From positions 24,690,119-24,754,118 of the forward strand of contig NC_030855.1 in NCBI RefSeq assembly GCF_000208745.1: a DNA stretch of 64,000 nt. The letters run 5' to 3'. Position 1 is the first letter of the stretch. Every line of letters starts with the position of its first letter. Position numbers and translations under genes: made by a program. Origin of the DNA: Theobroma cacao (taxonomy: Eukaryota > Streptophyta > Magnoliopsida > Malvales > Malvaceae). Shown here piece by piece: positions 1-12,409 of the stretch. The notes beneath the pieces were generated by a model. It worked only from the letters and a program-made list of their open reading frames with translations. It made no database searches and was not told the DNA's origin.

Positions 1-2093
1 CGACCTTTGCGCAAGATATCGAGATCAGAACTGTTGTAATGCAACCAAATACATAATAATCAAGTAGAATTTCTTTTGCAAAAGGAGCTATGATAGATAT
101 TTAGAAATCCTGGAATCCCTGATGTGGTGGATACAAAAAGGCCTTGGATGCATCTACAAAAGTCAAATAATATTCTATTGGCTTACTCAGAGTTCAATCA
201 CAGAGAAACTATTAAAATTCAGTTCACTTTGCCTAAGCCAAATTGAAGATAAACAATTACTATCTTTCATGACAAAAGGATATCTGGACCATCCTTCTCT
301 TCTTTCTCCCATGATTATCAAATGCATAGCCCAATTAAAGATTAAAGAATGCAGGCAACTAATATATTAATCATCCCTGGAGCAAAATTTCCTGATAGAA
401 TCACACAAAAAGAGACAAAAACGTACTACATAAACAAGAGTTGGTTTAATTGCTTCCCCTGTTTCTTAGTGTTCCTTTCCTCCCTTTTTCTCATGCCTAC
501 CCTCTAAAAACAAACGCGTTTTGTTGAACTGCTGATATAATGTAAGATTGGGTCAAACAATTATGCTTAAAATAACAGTGATTTCATTTATTTAATTTCA
601 CTTTGGGAGACTAACATTATCACTGACGTGTCTAGTTAGGCCTGTTCTTGATTTCCTTGAACAGTGCTTTTGATATGATGTAATATGAACCTAATCTTTA
701 AACTACTACTGCTACCATTTTGTCAATGCACATTGCAGGATTTAGTCTTCATGATTTAGACTTCATTCCCTTTTAAAGATTCGTTGAGTTTCAGCTGCAT
801 TTCTTGGTCACTCCCGTGGGAAGGAAAATATTCGAAGACTCTGGTGAGAGAGTGACTGACTATATTTGACTTTGTAGCAGCAAAGTACTGATATGATCAA
901 ATGAGATTTTTCTAGGCATGTTTCTGGGCCATTTGGTGGTTGTGAAAAGCATATCTTAAAGTCATTCACATGTCAAATTGACGGTCGAAGTTTTGTGCTA
1001 ATGCCATTACCAGTCCACTGACAATGGGCCTTGGAGAGTCTCCGACCCTTTTCATCATTGTAATAAACTTCAAAAAAAAAAAAAACAAACTGGGCCTGGC
1101 CTTATCTTGCAACCATGACTATATTCTTATATATAATATAATACTTAATATATGGTCCAAGATTTAATGATTATATTGATACTTGTATTATGTAGTGATA
1201 GGGGCCAACCATTTCCAACAAATATTATTGAGGATGTTGGAAGAAAAGGGAAGATGTGGCATATGCAGGAATGAGTATGCTCCCGGCGGAGACCAAGCAT
1301 CTATTCTACCGTGTACAATAATTCTGTAATATTGATCAACCATTCAAGCCATTGAGAGAACCATCACCCACATATTCTTAATTTCTTTGTCTGATATTTT
1401 GTGTATTATTTCACGGCCTTTTTGAAGATGGCTGATAGATGGGAACTATTGAGTGATTGCATGTTATTTTGGGCTTAAACTGAGGCCCCAAAGTAAAGGG
1501 CCCCAGTGTAGATGGAGAGAGTAGTTTGGACTGTGCTTGTAGAATGTTTTTGCCTTGTCAAGATTTGTCTAACTCCAACTTGGGTGGAGAGAGAATTTTG
1601 ACCTGTGTCTTTAACTGCTCAAGCACATCTTATCCTTTGTGGAAAAGTTCTCCCTTCTCCCAAAACCCTTTTATTATTATTCTGTGTAATCTGTTACTTA
1701 ATTCTCTATTTCTTGGTCCTCGTTTGATTTACTCTGTGATCTGTACGGTTTTACTTGCCCAGGTAGGTGCAGCAGCGGCATCAATCTTAGGGGTTAGGAG
1801 TGAAAAGAGTAAAGCACAGTGAATCTTAGACAGTGCTTGTGTTTCTTTTTTTCTTGTTTTGTCTCTCCCTGGTCTTGACTTTGAGTACAGTGCCTGGGGT
1901 AAAAGTCAAGGAAAAAGACAAAAGTCAAAAGGCTGCCAGCCATGGATGACGACGCGCCTCTTGGTTCCCTCTTTTCCACTCGCCACTTGGTTCGTTAGTC
2001 TTGGCGCCCCCCGCTCAAGTCAAACCCTTTTTTTTTTTGTCTGTGTGCACGTAATTCAAAACTTAAACGTATTCATTACTTACAACAAATGCA
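1..2093. other. Intergenic region, no gene recognised
   Basis: I see no convincing gene on either strand. The open frames here are short, lack splice context and resemble no family I know. The DNA is AT-rich with scattered homopolymers, for example an A-run near 1071. The stretch from about 1780 to 2090 lies directly upstream of the first recognisable SCC3-like exon. It may hold lost 5' exons or promoter remnants of that pseudogene, but I could not recognise any SCC3 N-terminal sequence in it. Confidence 0.5.
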
Positions 2094-5000
2094 GGAAAGG
2101 ATTCGAGAGCTTGGCAGTAACAATGGATGCCCAGCAGTACAGGCGAAGCCGACGGGTCCCGAAGCTAAGCGAACTCGAGCTTCTGAGAGGGATGAGAGTT
2201 TGATTGGTACTATTTATATTAGCTATGATTTCCTGCTGTTTTTCAGTGTTCATTTTTTCCCCTAGATTACGGGATTAGTTCCTGCGGAGGTTATCAGAGG
2301 TGATGGGAAACATATTCCTGAAGCTGTCAGGAGTTGGGTTGAGTGTTACGAGAAGGAACCTAAACCTGCAATGTTGGAACTCTTACCAATACTATTTCAG
2401 GTACTAATGGCAAAATTTTCAGACAAAAGTTTTCTTTCTTTTTCCTTTCTTTTTTTTCAAATGTGGGATTGTGCTGGCAGGTGGAGCTAGGTGTAACACC
2501 AAGGAAGAGTTTCTTGATGAGGCTAATGTTGGTGATGTTGTCGTTGCTCTGGTTGACCTTGCTGGAAACCTAAGCTATGTGCTTTTTTATTTGGTACAGT
2601 TTGTTTTCTTTTCTGTAAGTTTAATCATATGGTGTGGAATTTCAGGGTGAAGTTGAAGGTTACCAAACTCCAAAAGGCAAGGTGTTCAAGAAGTTCAAGC
2701 AGAATCTTGTTTCATTCTGGGATAATTTGGTTGTTGAGTGCCAGCACGGGCCGTTGTTTAATGCTGTTTTGTTTGACATATGCATGGATTACATCATAGC
2801 ACTTTCATGGTCACTGCTTAAGAGCTTTTTAACATTTTTTTTTTTTGATCGTAGCTAGATTTTGTGGAATGTTATGATGATGATTTAGTTTCTCTGATTT
2901 TTCCAACACCATGCAGCACTCCTCCAAGAGCTTACTGTCAAGCTGCGCTGCTGATGGATCTCCAACTAGTCACGTCCTTAATTTCTGTTGCAAAAACACT
3001 TGCTGAACAGCGATATACCACTCAAAGACAGTTAAATGCTAAAAAATTCGAAAAAAAAAACAAAGGGGCCTCTTCAGGAACAACTAAATGACAGGTTATT
3101 GAGAACTCAGGAAAGGATTAATCTGACAGTGCAGATGGTGGAAAAGATATTCACAGGGGAGTTTCTATATAGCTTGGTACATTAGTCAGATTGTTAAAGT
3201 CTTCTAGTATTCTGTCTTATCTAGTTTCTTCTTACTACTGTCTTTTGAAGGTTGTTTAAGCATCGGCACCGAGACATTGATCCCAACATTCGGATGACGT
3301 GCATACAGTCACTTGGCATTTGGATTTGTTCGTACCCTCCATTGTTCTTGCGCGATGAATATTTGCAGACATTTTTGTGCAATGCTTTTCCATTGAAAAC
3401 AGGTTATGTGTCATCTTAGCAGACATTGGCTTCTACCTGACGACAACTTGCATCCCTTGTATGATGATATGCTTGTTGATTATAAGCCAGAAATCAGGCA
3501 TGCTCTAGGAGAACTACTATATGATCACTTGATTGCTCAGAAATTTAATAGCTTCCAATCTGGCCCGAAAGGTTTGATATTTTTGGGACTCTTTCATGCC
3601 CTGTGAACCACCGATTACATCAACGAATATTGTCTGCTGACAACGATATCCATTTCAGGAAATGATAGTCAGATCCATCTTGGCAGAATGCGACAGATAC
3701 TAAGAAAACATTCAACAAATTAAATTTTAAGTCTCTATGTCCTAGATGCTGTTTGGGATTACATGAAGGCCATGAAGGTATGCTATAATATTTAGAGCAC
3801 ACGAAGGCTGGCCAACCTGGCCTATGATATAAGATTGGCTGATATTGCATGACTGTCATCATGAGGCAGGTTTATGTTGGGCAAGAGGAAACTGGCTCAT
3901 CTTTAAATGATTGAGCTTGGGATAACTTTTAACCTACCTGCCCTGCTGTCAAAGAAAATTTAACCATCATATAAGAAATCTAACATATTGAAATGGTTTT
4001 TCTCTAATATTATAAGCTGTTTTTGTTTGCTAAGATGTCAATTTATATTTCACTTGCAGGATTGGAAGTGTCATCTGTATGCTCTTGGATGAGAATCCAT
4101 TAGTTGAGCTAACCGGGGAGGATGCTACAAACTTGATTAGACTTCTTTCTGCATCAGTTAGGAAAGCTGTTGGAGAGAAGACTGTTCCTATTGACAATCA
4201 AAAGCAATGTCATAATAAAGCTCAAAAAGTACATAATTTCTATTTTTGGACAATGAAAAGTATATAATTTCTTTCTCTTCCTAATCTTGCCCTTCCTCCT
4301 TTTTACCCCAAACATCAGAAAATATTTGAGAACAACAGACGGGATGTGACAATTGCCATGATGAAGAACTACCCATCTCTTCTACGTAAATTCTTGGCAG
4401 ACAAGGAAAGAGTATTATCGCTGCTTGAAATCATTGTGCATATGAGCCTTGAGCTTTATTCTCTGAAGAGACAGGAGGAGGTGGGGTGATAGAAGTAAAT
4501 GTTAATGAAAGTTATTAGATACAATTTTTAGCTCAAATTTATATAAAGTTCTGACATGCATTTCTTCCAGAATTTCAAAGTTGTTGTGCAGCTCATTATA
4601 GATGCATTCTTTAAACATGGTGAGAAGGATGCACTGAGATCTTGTCCGAAAGCTATCCAGTTTTGTTGCACTGAAAGTCCAGGGGAGCTGCAAGATTTTT
4701 CCCACAACAAATTGAAGGATCTTGAAGATGAACTTACTAATAAGCTTAAATCTGCAATGAAGGAAGTAATGGTACTTCTCACCACTCCCTTTTCTTTATT
4801 ATTTTGGCCTTATGTTCCAAATGGAAAAAATTAATGAGTTTTAGATTTACAAGATGGTGAGGATGAGTATACTCTTCTCGTAAATTTGAAAAGGTTCTAT
4901 GAGCTTCAGTTGTCTGGGCCCCTATTGAATGAGAGCTTATATGAAGATATAATCACAGTTCTTCATAGCTTCAGAAACCTTGATGATGAGGTGTGTTAAA

Positions 5001-6880
5001 TTAACAATCCTCAAGAATTCATTATTGTGCCTTTCCAAGCCTCCTTTCAAATGCATTTGTTCTTAGCTTGGTTGTTCATGCCCATTCAGGTTACCAGTTT
5101 TCTGCTTCTGAATATTTACTTGCAAATAGCATGGTCCCTGAATGCAATTATAATTAGTGAAACTGTCACTGAGGCATCCTAACCTTCTCATCTATCAAAA
5201 CGTGACACCTTGTTTGAGGAACTTGAATCCTTTCTGGACACCAATCCTAAAGTTGGGGAAGACAATAAATCTGCAACTGTACTAGCTTGTAGAGTAAGCC
5301 TTTTTTGCTCTAATACATGAACTTTAACAAGCTATGTTCATGTCTTTTGAAGAAGATTTGTTGAATATTCTCTTAGTTCCAACAAATGAAGTTTCTGTTA
5401 TTACTCAGGTTTGTACTATACTACAGACTTGTGGTGATGTTTAGAAAGAGAGAATTCTCTTCAACAAAGCTTGAAATTTTAGGATTTTGTCCGAGTACCC
5501 CTGTTCTTGAAAAGTTTTGGGGACTCTGTGAGCAGTTGTTCAATATTTCAAGTGACTGATTTCTTTAATTTCCTCTGCTTAGCACAATGTTTGATATCCT
5601 TAACTTGTCTGCAATTGGATTATTGGGTAGAGACATATTGACAGTGTCATCAAGAGCTGGAACTGGAAGTTGTAGTTGACTGTTTTTCTTTGATTTAGTA
5701 ATGTCTTTTAGGAAGTTTCATTGCATTCCTTGATAGATATATTTGCTAAACATGTCTGTGACAGATGAGACAGAAGATGTAGATGTGGATAAAGGGTATG
5801 TAGAGGAGACAGAGAGATGCTGCCATGATTGCTGCTGCAAAGTTGATTGCTACAGATACGGTCCCAGGTTCAGTGTATCAGATGGAATCATTATTTCGGG
5901 GAAAATTTCCTTAACACTCTTTTACTCGAAATATAGAAGTATCATTCTTTGTTGATGCCGATTGCTGTTGCAGGAGTTTCTTGCTCCCAAGGTTATTTCT
6001 CATTTTGTGATGCATGGAAGTAGCATGGTGGAGATCGTTAACAATTTAATCACAGTTCTGAAGAAAACGGATGATGATATCTCTAGCATCTTTCTAGAAG
6101 TATTGAAAAGGGTAGGACTCATGACCTTTTATTAGTATGCCAAAATTTATACAATCATGCTGCCTTATATGTGTTTATTTCCAAGGCTTCTTGTTTGGAA
6201 CATTTGCATCCACCACACCTCCCCAAGTTTGAATGGTATATCATAATTATTGCCAAATCTTTCTTTAACCTATGCAGTCTAAAGTCCTTTTTATAAGTTG
6301 TGACCACACAAATGTGTTTTGTTTGTCACCATTTGTTTATTTGAAAACTGTCAAGTTCTTAGAGGTCAACCAACATCTTATTTGAATCAGGCCTACCAGC
6401 ATTTTATGGAACTCTCCAAATTGACAATGAATCCTTAAGATGCAAGTCCTTTCAAGGTTGCGAAGACCTGGCTGTGCAGCTTGCTGGAACATTTGAGGGT
6501 GCTGCTCACAACAAGCACAGATCAGATTTCTTAAAGATTGTGAAGGAAGGGATTGAGTATGCCTTTGAAGATGCTTCAAAACAGTTGTCTTTTCTGGAAG
6601 CCGCTGTGTGTCATTTTGTTTCGAAACTTCCTATATCTGATGTTCTGGACATGTAAGAAATTCTCATGTCCTGATATCCTCACCTAGAAGTACTCTATTC
6701 AATTCCTGAAGCAATGTATTCCTTTAATCACTTTTAGTCGTTTCAATATTTTATTGCTTTGCATGAGTCAAAAAGATGTCCAGAAACGGATGGAGAATGT
6801 CCATACAGATGAAGATCCCGATAGGTGGCACCCCTATTATACATTTTACAATGCCTTGACAGTGAGCAAAGAATGAAGGT
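2094..6880 (+). pseudogene. SCC3: Cohesin subunit SCC3 (STAG/SA) pseudogene, introns retained
   Basis: Exon-like blocks in order match plant SCC3, the HEAT-repeat cohesin subunit that holds sister chromatids together. Blocks: 2268-2400 (AVRSWVECYEKEPKPAMLEL), about 2482-2572 (KEEFLDEANVGDVVVALVDL), 2646-2810 (QNLVSFWDNLVVECQHGPLF), 2917-3090, 3250-3370, 3415-3570 (EIRHALGELLYDHLIAQKFN), 3735-3778, 4060-4230, 4318-4480, 4570-4770, 5970-6110, 6474-6655 and 6775-6870. Defects seen directly: a frameshift in a G-run near 3063, a frameshift near 4075 (DWKCH then out of frame), stop codons, and loss of about 70 residues between the blocks ending near 3370 and starting near 3415. The family protein is about 1,100 residues, and the N-terminus and acidic C-terminal tail are not visible. 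Introns remain, so this is a decayed gene duplicate and not a retrocopy. A functional SCC3 is expected elsewhere. Confidence 0.85.
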
Positions 6881-8223
6881 TTTCAAGGTACCAATGCACT
6901 CGAAATCCATTAGTTGATTCCTTTGAATGTGAAGTGGAATTTTGACTCTTTTAAATGCTTTTGTCCATGTTAAGAATAGGTGACTAGAGAATTGCTCTTC
7001 ACCTCGTGCCTCTTTTCTTGTGGTTTGCTAACTTAAATTTTTTATGGAAACAAGGGACTTTACAGACCTTTGGTGGAAACAAGGGATGATCGCTACTCTA
7101 AAATCTTGTCATCCAATCTGTCCTCATGGTGAAGCAGTACCCTTGAAGACATCACAGACCAATGTAAACCTTTGAGAGGAGATTCCCTTGCTGCATAATT
7201 TACAGGGTATAAATATGCTTTTTATGACTTCTTATAATGTACTTTTTATTATCTCTGCTCAGAATAAGTAATGTGTTTTCTTGCAGGTGGTGGATTCTTT
7301 GCCTGCTATGAGCCTTTTCTTGGTGAACTAGCAAGATATTTAGTTGTTTATTTGTTGAGACGGATTGATAACATGGAGAGGAAGAGTAGCAAGTGGATAA
7401 CTAGCAAGGAGATTGCTGCAGATCCTTTGTTTTATTGTCACTTTTTTTGGGGGGAAATGGAAACTGTATGCCTTTTATAGCAAGTATATTTGTCAATTAC
7501 GCATGAATGTGGACATATTGGCAAATTGCGCAGATTTAAGCTTTCTTCAAAGGGTTCCTATCACCTCCTTTTAAGGGATAACACTCTGCATTATTTGCCC
7601 AAATATTTCGAGAAAGAAAACAAATTATAAAACAAAAAGGAAAATAAAGAAGTCAAGATCATACCTGTCCACATTCATTCCTTGTTAGAACATGTTAGGC
7701 CCGGGATAGGACTTGCCAGCTGCTCTCCCTAACCATCTTTGCAATACCCTCTCGAGAAACATGAAAAACCATTTAGGAAAATTTGCTAGGATTCCTTTTT
7801 TTTTTTTTGTGATGATCAGATCAATCCTTTCAGGATCTAGTGCCATTGACATAAAGAAAAAGGTCATGGGTTCAATTATGGGATTTTGACAATCTCATCA
7901 AGCAAGTAGATTAAGAGCAATGAACAACTAGTTTTATACTCGTTGCTTGAAGGTACAATGTTGGTGTGTCACGTGGTAGTCTTTTTCCAAATAAAAACAA
8001 TAGTTGAGCTGTAGTTATCAAAGGGCCAATTTCACCATTCTTCTCACATGTGCAGAAACTTTATCTCTCCGATAAGATAAAGTCTTGTGTGGTCGAGATA
8101 ATGATGTCTTTTCAAGATACAGAAACTAGATGGCTTGAGCAATTTGCAGAAAAAGAAAAACCCATTTTTCTCTTGCTCTGCTAGAATTTGCTCACTGCAA
8201 GTAAGAATATTGATGAATCCATA
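6881..8223. other. Intergenic region with one unexplained open frame
   Basis: The stretch lies between the SCC3 pseudogene and the next gene. At 7271-7480 (+) an open frame follows a splice-acceptor-like pyrimidine tract ending in cag at 7285-7287. It reads GGGFFACYEPFLGELARYLV and continues with a basic helix-like segment (LLRRIDNMERKSSKW). I do not recognise it, and it does not match the SCC3 C-terminus. A short direct repeat (gaaacaaggga) occurs near 7049 and 7076. Nothing else coding is visible. Confidence 0.4.
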
Positions 8224-9261
8224 ATGGCCAATTACAGCTCCAGCTATCATGATGCTATTTTCGGTGAGTATTATCAAACTCCTTATGGTGGTAACAGTGA
8301 TTTTTTTCCATCACAATCCTTAGCATCTCATTCTAGCTATGCATACAACGATTGTGCTTCTTTCGAGTATGATCCGGTGCCTTGTTATGGTGCTTATGAT
8401 CCTGATATTGGTCAGTCGATAGTTTCATACTCTTCATACACTTGCAGTGAGCCTAACTATGTTGAGTATGGCCTAGATCCTTATGGAGGCGATTACAGTA
8501 CCGTTAAGACTCGGTTTATTGTCTCATATTCTGTCTCAGAGTTCAATGAGCCTGCGTTCGAAGAGTATGATCCGACCCCTTATGGGGGCGGCTATGATCC
8601 TGATGCAACATACGGCAAACCTCTGCCCCCTTCAGAGGGGATATGTTATCCTCTTTCGTCAGTGGATTCCAATGATCTATCCTTGAATAATTTTTCTTAT
8701 GGGTCCATCGAGTCGCCTTATGGGAAAGATGGAGTTGATGAACCCGTAGCGAAACCTAGCAATGGAAGCAAAACCGCCACAGCCAAAGATCAAGAGCAGC
8801 AATCCCAGGGCAGTAGTGGAGATCATAATGTAGATTCCAAAGAGAAGCCTGTAGATTCATACCAAGGTGAAGACAGTAAGGAAAACTATCCCGATGGTTA
8901 CTCTTCTGGGAGTGGTCATGGGAATGAATATGAAAAGAGGGTGCCTCAAATTCCTCCAGGGTACGGCTTGGAAGCGATGGACCTTTGTGAAAGTTTGTTT
9001 GGTTACTGGCCCTGCTGGGCCCGTGCAAAGAGAGAGAACGATTATCGGAATTGTCAGGGAGTTTGTAGTAAAGTGAGCAATGACAACTGCCTATGGGAGG
9101 GGAGTGCAGATTATCTTTTTGGTAATTCATATCCTTACGGTGAACGATGGGGCAATGCAGGTAGTTACGAGCATCCCATCTTTAATTATGAAAGGCATTA
9201 TCAGGAACAACATCTATGTAGGCAGGTGGAGTATCATGAGGAATATTCATGGCTGAATTGA
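8224..9261 (+). CDS. At5g39570/PLDRP1-like disordered protein
   Basis: A single open exon encodes 345 aa. The frame opens upstream at 8188 only with TTG, so the first ATG at 8224 (MANYSSSYHD) is taken as the start. The protein is rich in Tyr, Gly, Ser and Asp. It repeats a motif of the type E-Y-D-P-x-P-Y-G-G (residues about 50-60 and 115-130, EEYDPTPYGGGYDPDATYGK), followed by PLPPSEGICYPLSS. This arrangement is typical of plant proteins related to Arabidopsis At5g39570 (PLDRP1, reported as a phospholipase D alpha1-regulated, phosphatidic-acid- and RNA-binding disordered protein). The central part is acidic and low-complexity. Near residue 235-260 comes a C-terminal signature, QIPPGYGLEAMDLCESLFGY, then WPCWARAK. 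A second aromatic block (ADYLFGNSYPYGERW) follows, and the protein ends SWLN. It has no signal peptide or membrane segment. The function of this copy is inferred from the family. Confidence 0.75.
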   Translation: MANYSSSYHDAIFGEYYQTPYGGNSDFFPSQSLASHSSYAYNDCASFEYDPVPCYGAYDPDIGQSIVSYSSYTCSEPNYVEYGLDPYGGDYSTVKTRFIVSYSVSEFNEPAFEEYDPTPYGGGYDPDATYGKPLPPSEGICYPLSSVDSNDLSLNNFSYGSIESPYGKDGVDEPVAKPSNGSKTATAKDQEQQSQGSSGDHNVDSKEKPVDSYQGEDSKENYPDGYSSGSGHGNEYEKRVPQIPPGYGLEAMDLCESLFGYWPCWARAKRENDYRNCQGVCSKVSNDNCLWEGSADYLFGNSYPYGERWGNAGSYEHPIFNYERHYQEQHLCRQVEYHEEYSWLN

Positions 9262-10803
9262 TTCTTTCTTTTTCTTCCTTCTCTTTGCTTTTAGCCAAAA
9301 TGGCCGCAATAAATAAAGCTGTAATTAATGAAGTTTGCAGCAGTGTGAGCAATTCTATCTGCAAGTAAGTGTTTCCTCCATGACTCCCACTAGATCCATT
9401 ATCTAATCTGTTCTTTTTCTTTTCTTTGCTTGAAAGCTGTATGCAGCTGGTCTGAATAATTCTAAAGTACTGCTTCAAATGTTTCAAGTGATTACCTGAT
9501 GTAAAAATCTGTAATGTTGTACATGATATTCTGAGAAATTGGTCCCTCATGTTTCTGGTCTTGCCTCCAAATGTTGAACCACAGACAATTTTCTAGGTAT
9601 ATACATCATTGTTTAACTCTTTTCCAAAACCAAAGAATAATGGTGACCAAAGAAGAAGAAAGCGCAAGATTTAAAGGGGGATTGAGGTTTGCAGCATTCT
9701 CTAATTAAGAGATGAAAACTGCTGTCAAGGCATCAGCTGGCCAATTTCAACAATTGCTTGACTGACATCATTATTATAATTGATTATATAAGATAGGCAG
9801 CAACTTAAATTTGATGGCTATTACTTGAGAATGCTTGTGGAGTTACTAACATCATATTCCACCAGTGCCTGAACAGATGCAAACTTATTCAAACTCTTCA
9901 AATATTTCTGCACTACTGTTGTTCATTTCTTCATATCAGAAGGAAATGAAAATGCATACACAAAATATGCAGCAGATAAAATTTCTACACAATTTGAATC
10001 GAAAAAGTTACTAACATAACTTTAATTAAAGAAACCAATGCCGGGAACAAGCACAAGAAAGGTGAAAAAGTGGGAGCAGGAATGGGGTCAGGTCAAAGAA
10101 AGCACCAGACATTCCAATCAATACATTTACAATGATATCAGCAGAGCAGCAGGAAAAGTCATAAAGAGAAGGAAAGTGGTTCTTGTTTATACCAAATGAT
10201 AAAAAGTATATAAATCATTTTGTTTATTAATGTGGCAACCGATTAATTACCTTAATTCAAAGCCTTTTTTTTTTCTTGTTTTGTAACCTGTTTATGTGTC
10301 AAGACTCCTATTGTTTAAGGGAGTTAAGCTTCCTTTGCCATCCAGAGATTAATTTAAAACTAGTACTAGTAATTGAGATAATGGTTAACAAACTTAAATT
10401 GAGGGGAAAACAAAAGCAGAAAGAAGGCTAGGAAAGCTGTCAAACCTCGTAATCTTCACGCTGGGGCATGCAGCTGCTGCCTCTGATCATTGTTGGCCGC
10501 CCTTTGGCTGAGTGACAAACTGTTGTTTATTGTTATCAGATTCCTTTCACAAACCTTCTTCTAATTTAGATTTCCCAAGTCACCCTCCAGATATGATCAT
10601 CAAGAAGACAAGAACTACAAAGTATATGAGACTGAGAAAGGGTAGTTTGGTGAATAGAAATTAAAGATTGCCAGCCAGGAAATTGGGCAGTCCTCCCTGG
10701 CCCCCACTTCCATATAAAACATCCTTAAATCAAAAGCTTTTAAACCCTTGAAAAAACTCAGCATCCCAAGTCTCTGTCTCTGTCTTTCAAGATCCTCCAA
10801 ACA
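9262..10803. promoter_or_regulatory. 3' flank and upstream region of the DUF538 gene
   Basis: No coding region is recognised here. The first few hundred bases are probably the 3' UTR of the preceding gene. The right end is the promoter of the DUF538 gene: a TATA box (tataaaa) sits at 10713-10719, about 90 bp before the ATG, followed by a CT-rich leader at 10766-10800 (ctctgtctctgtcttt), typical of plant 5' UTRs. AT-rich stretches occur around 10190-10250. Confidence 0.6.
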
Positions 10804-11563
10804 ATGTCTCTATCTCTGAAAACTCTGACGCCCACATCTTTCTTCATTCTCTTTCTTCTCTTCCCTCTCACAGTCACCTCCTCCATACAAGATCTCCTCC
10901 AGGGCCAAGGCCTGCCTGCTGGTCTCTTCCCAGACAATGTCAAATCCTACAAACTTGACCCTGATGGTCGCCTGGAAGTTCACCTGGAAACGCCATGCAT
11001 GGCCAAGTTTGATGGTAGAGTGCACTTTGACCGAGTGGTGAGAGCTAACCTCAGCTATGGTGGGCTTGTGGGACTTGAAGGGCTTTCTCAGGAAGAGCTA
11101 TTTTTGTGGTTGCCTGTTAAAGGTATCATAGTGAACGATCCTTCTTCTGGGCTTATCTTGTTTGATATTGGTGTTGCTCATAAGCAACTCTCTCTTTCTC
11201 TCTTTGAAGACCCTCCTGTTTGCAAGCCTCAAGGTAATCGTCTTCTCCCTCTAATCCTTTCTGATTTGTTTGGGTTTTTCCTAGATTGACTTGGACCATG
11301 AATTTATTTATTGTGCTTATTTCCTCTGTCTTGGTTGGCAGAGAAACTCTGTGAAAACATAATCTCTTAGTCAGGAAAAAATATCTTTTGGAGTTTTGGT
11401 CTCTTTAAATTTATTTGTTTGCTCAGGATTGTGTTCTTGATTATGTTTGTAAGAATCTTGTGGAATTAAGTGTTCTTACTTCATCTAAAAATGGCTGTTA
11501 AATGCAGAAGTTCTGGTAGAGAAGGTTGGAAGGAAGAAGAAGGAATTTCAAGATCAGAGATGA
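10804..11563 (+). CDS. DUF538 family secreted protein
   Basis: Two exons, 10804-11233 and 11508-11563, are joined by a GT-AG intron (phase 1; donor g|gtaatc, acceptor tgcag|aag) and give 161 aa. Residues 1-26 are a signal peptide (FFILFLLFPLTVTSS core). The DUF538 domain follows: DLLQGQGLPAGLFPDNVKSY, then beta-rich VHLETPCMAKFDGRVHFDRV, LSYGGLVGLEGLSQEELFLW, and a C-terminal D-x-G-V-A-H-K-Q-L-S-L-S-L-F-E-D-P-P-x-C block. Exon 2 adds the usual basic tail (EVLVEKVGRKKKEFQDQR). The length is normal for the family. DUF538 proteins are plant-specific, and some are stress-induced or reported to bind lipids or chlorophyll; the reaction, if any, is not established. A TATA box lies at 10713. Read-through of the intron would end at 11289 and is not the likely product. 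Confidence 0.92.
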
Positions 11564-12409
11564 AAATTCCATTGCTTCATTATCCAGAGAGATTTTGATT
11601 TCCTTCTTTTATTTCCATTTGTTTTTTGTGCTTTTCTTTTATTTTTCAAAATTCCCAAGACAATATATGGATTATAGTTTGTAGATGGTATTTGTAGGGA
11701 TGTAAAGATGGACAAAATGGGAGATAAGATTTCACAATCCAGTGACCAAAATTTTTGGAGTTCATAAAACTGTTAATGATAAACATCTTGAATGATAGTC
11801 TCTTTCACTTATCTTCTTTTCTCAGTAAAGCTTCATCTTCTTAAACTTCCAAGCTAAAAGTTAGGGGGATCTCAATCACCGCATTAGATTGCTATTCTCA
11901 TGCTAATTTTGCTCATTCTCAAGTGTCAGTTAGCAGCACTTCTTATCTAGCAAACAGAAAATTCTCCTCCTGCTGACCCTGGTTTTTGGCATTTGGCAGT
12001 GATCTTCAATATCACACATGAAATGTAAAGGAAAATTGCTCCCATTATTTGATATTTAAATAATCTTTCAGGGTTTAGTTTTTACTGTAAGCATAACTCT
12101 TGACCATATACATAGAGCAACATCATGATTACGTGAGCCACATAGTTTACAGAATGAATTTTCAATTGGTAGGCTTCCAAAAATGGTAGGACACTGCTAA
12201 TTATTGTATCAGAAACATAAAAATTTAAAGTAATCATGTATATTGATGTATTCTACTACTTTATCATGTTCTGAGGTTGTGTAATTTCAGAATTTCTATC
12301 AAGCAACTTGCTAACTCTGAAAAATCCATCCTCCATCTTAAACAGTATGAGGACACTAAGTAGTTTATGTTCCCAAATTCCATTACTAAGCTGGCATGGG
12401 CTTTGGAGA
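11564..12409. other. Convergent intergenic region
   Basis: This is the 3' flank shared by the DUF538 gene (+) and the small membrane protein gene (-), which converge here. T-rich stretches after 11590 and the poly(A)-signal-like AT content around 12040-12240 fit two opposing 3' UTRs. I see no coding sequence or mobile element. Confidence 0.45.

Noticed and set aside
1526..2203. Frames of 98 and 114 residues upstream of the SCC3 pseudogene
   Set aside because: No family resemblance; the second one overlaps the first SCC3-like exon in another frame.
8756..9130. 124-residue minus-strand frame within the At5g39570-like gene
   Set aside because: Antisense of a biased coding sequence; the plus-strand protein has family motifs.
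11234..11289. Read-through end of the DUF538 protein (LLPLILSDLFGFFLD)
   Set aside because: It lies in the intron; the spliced frame gives the family's normal C-terminus.
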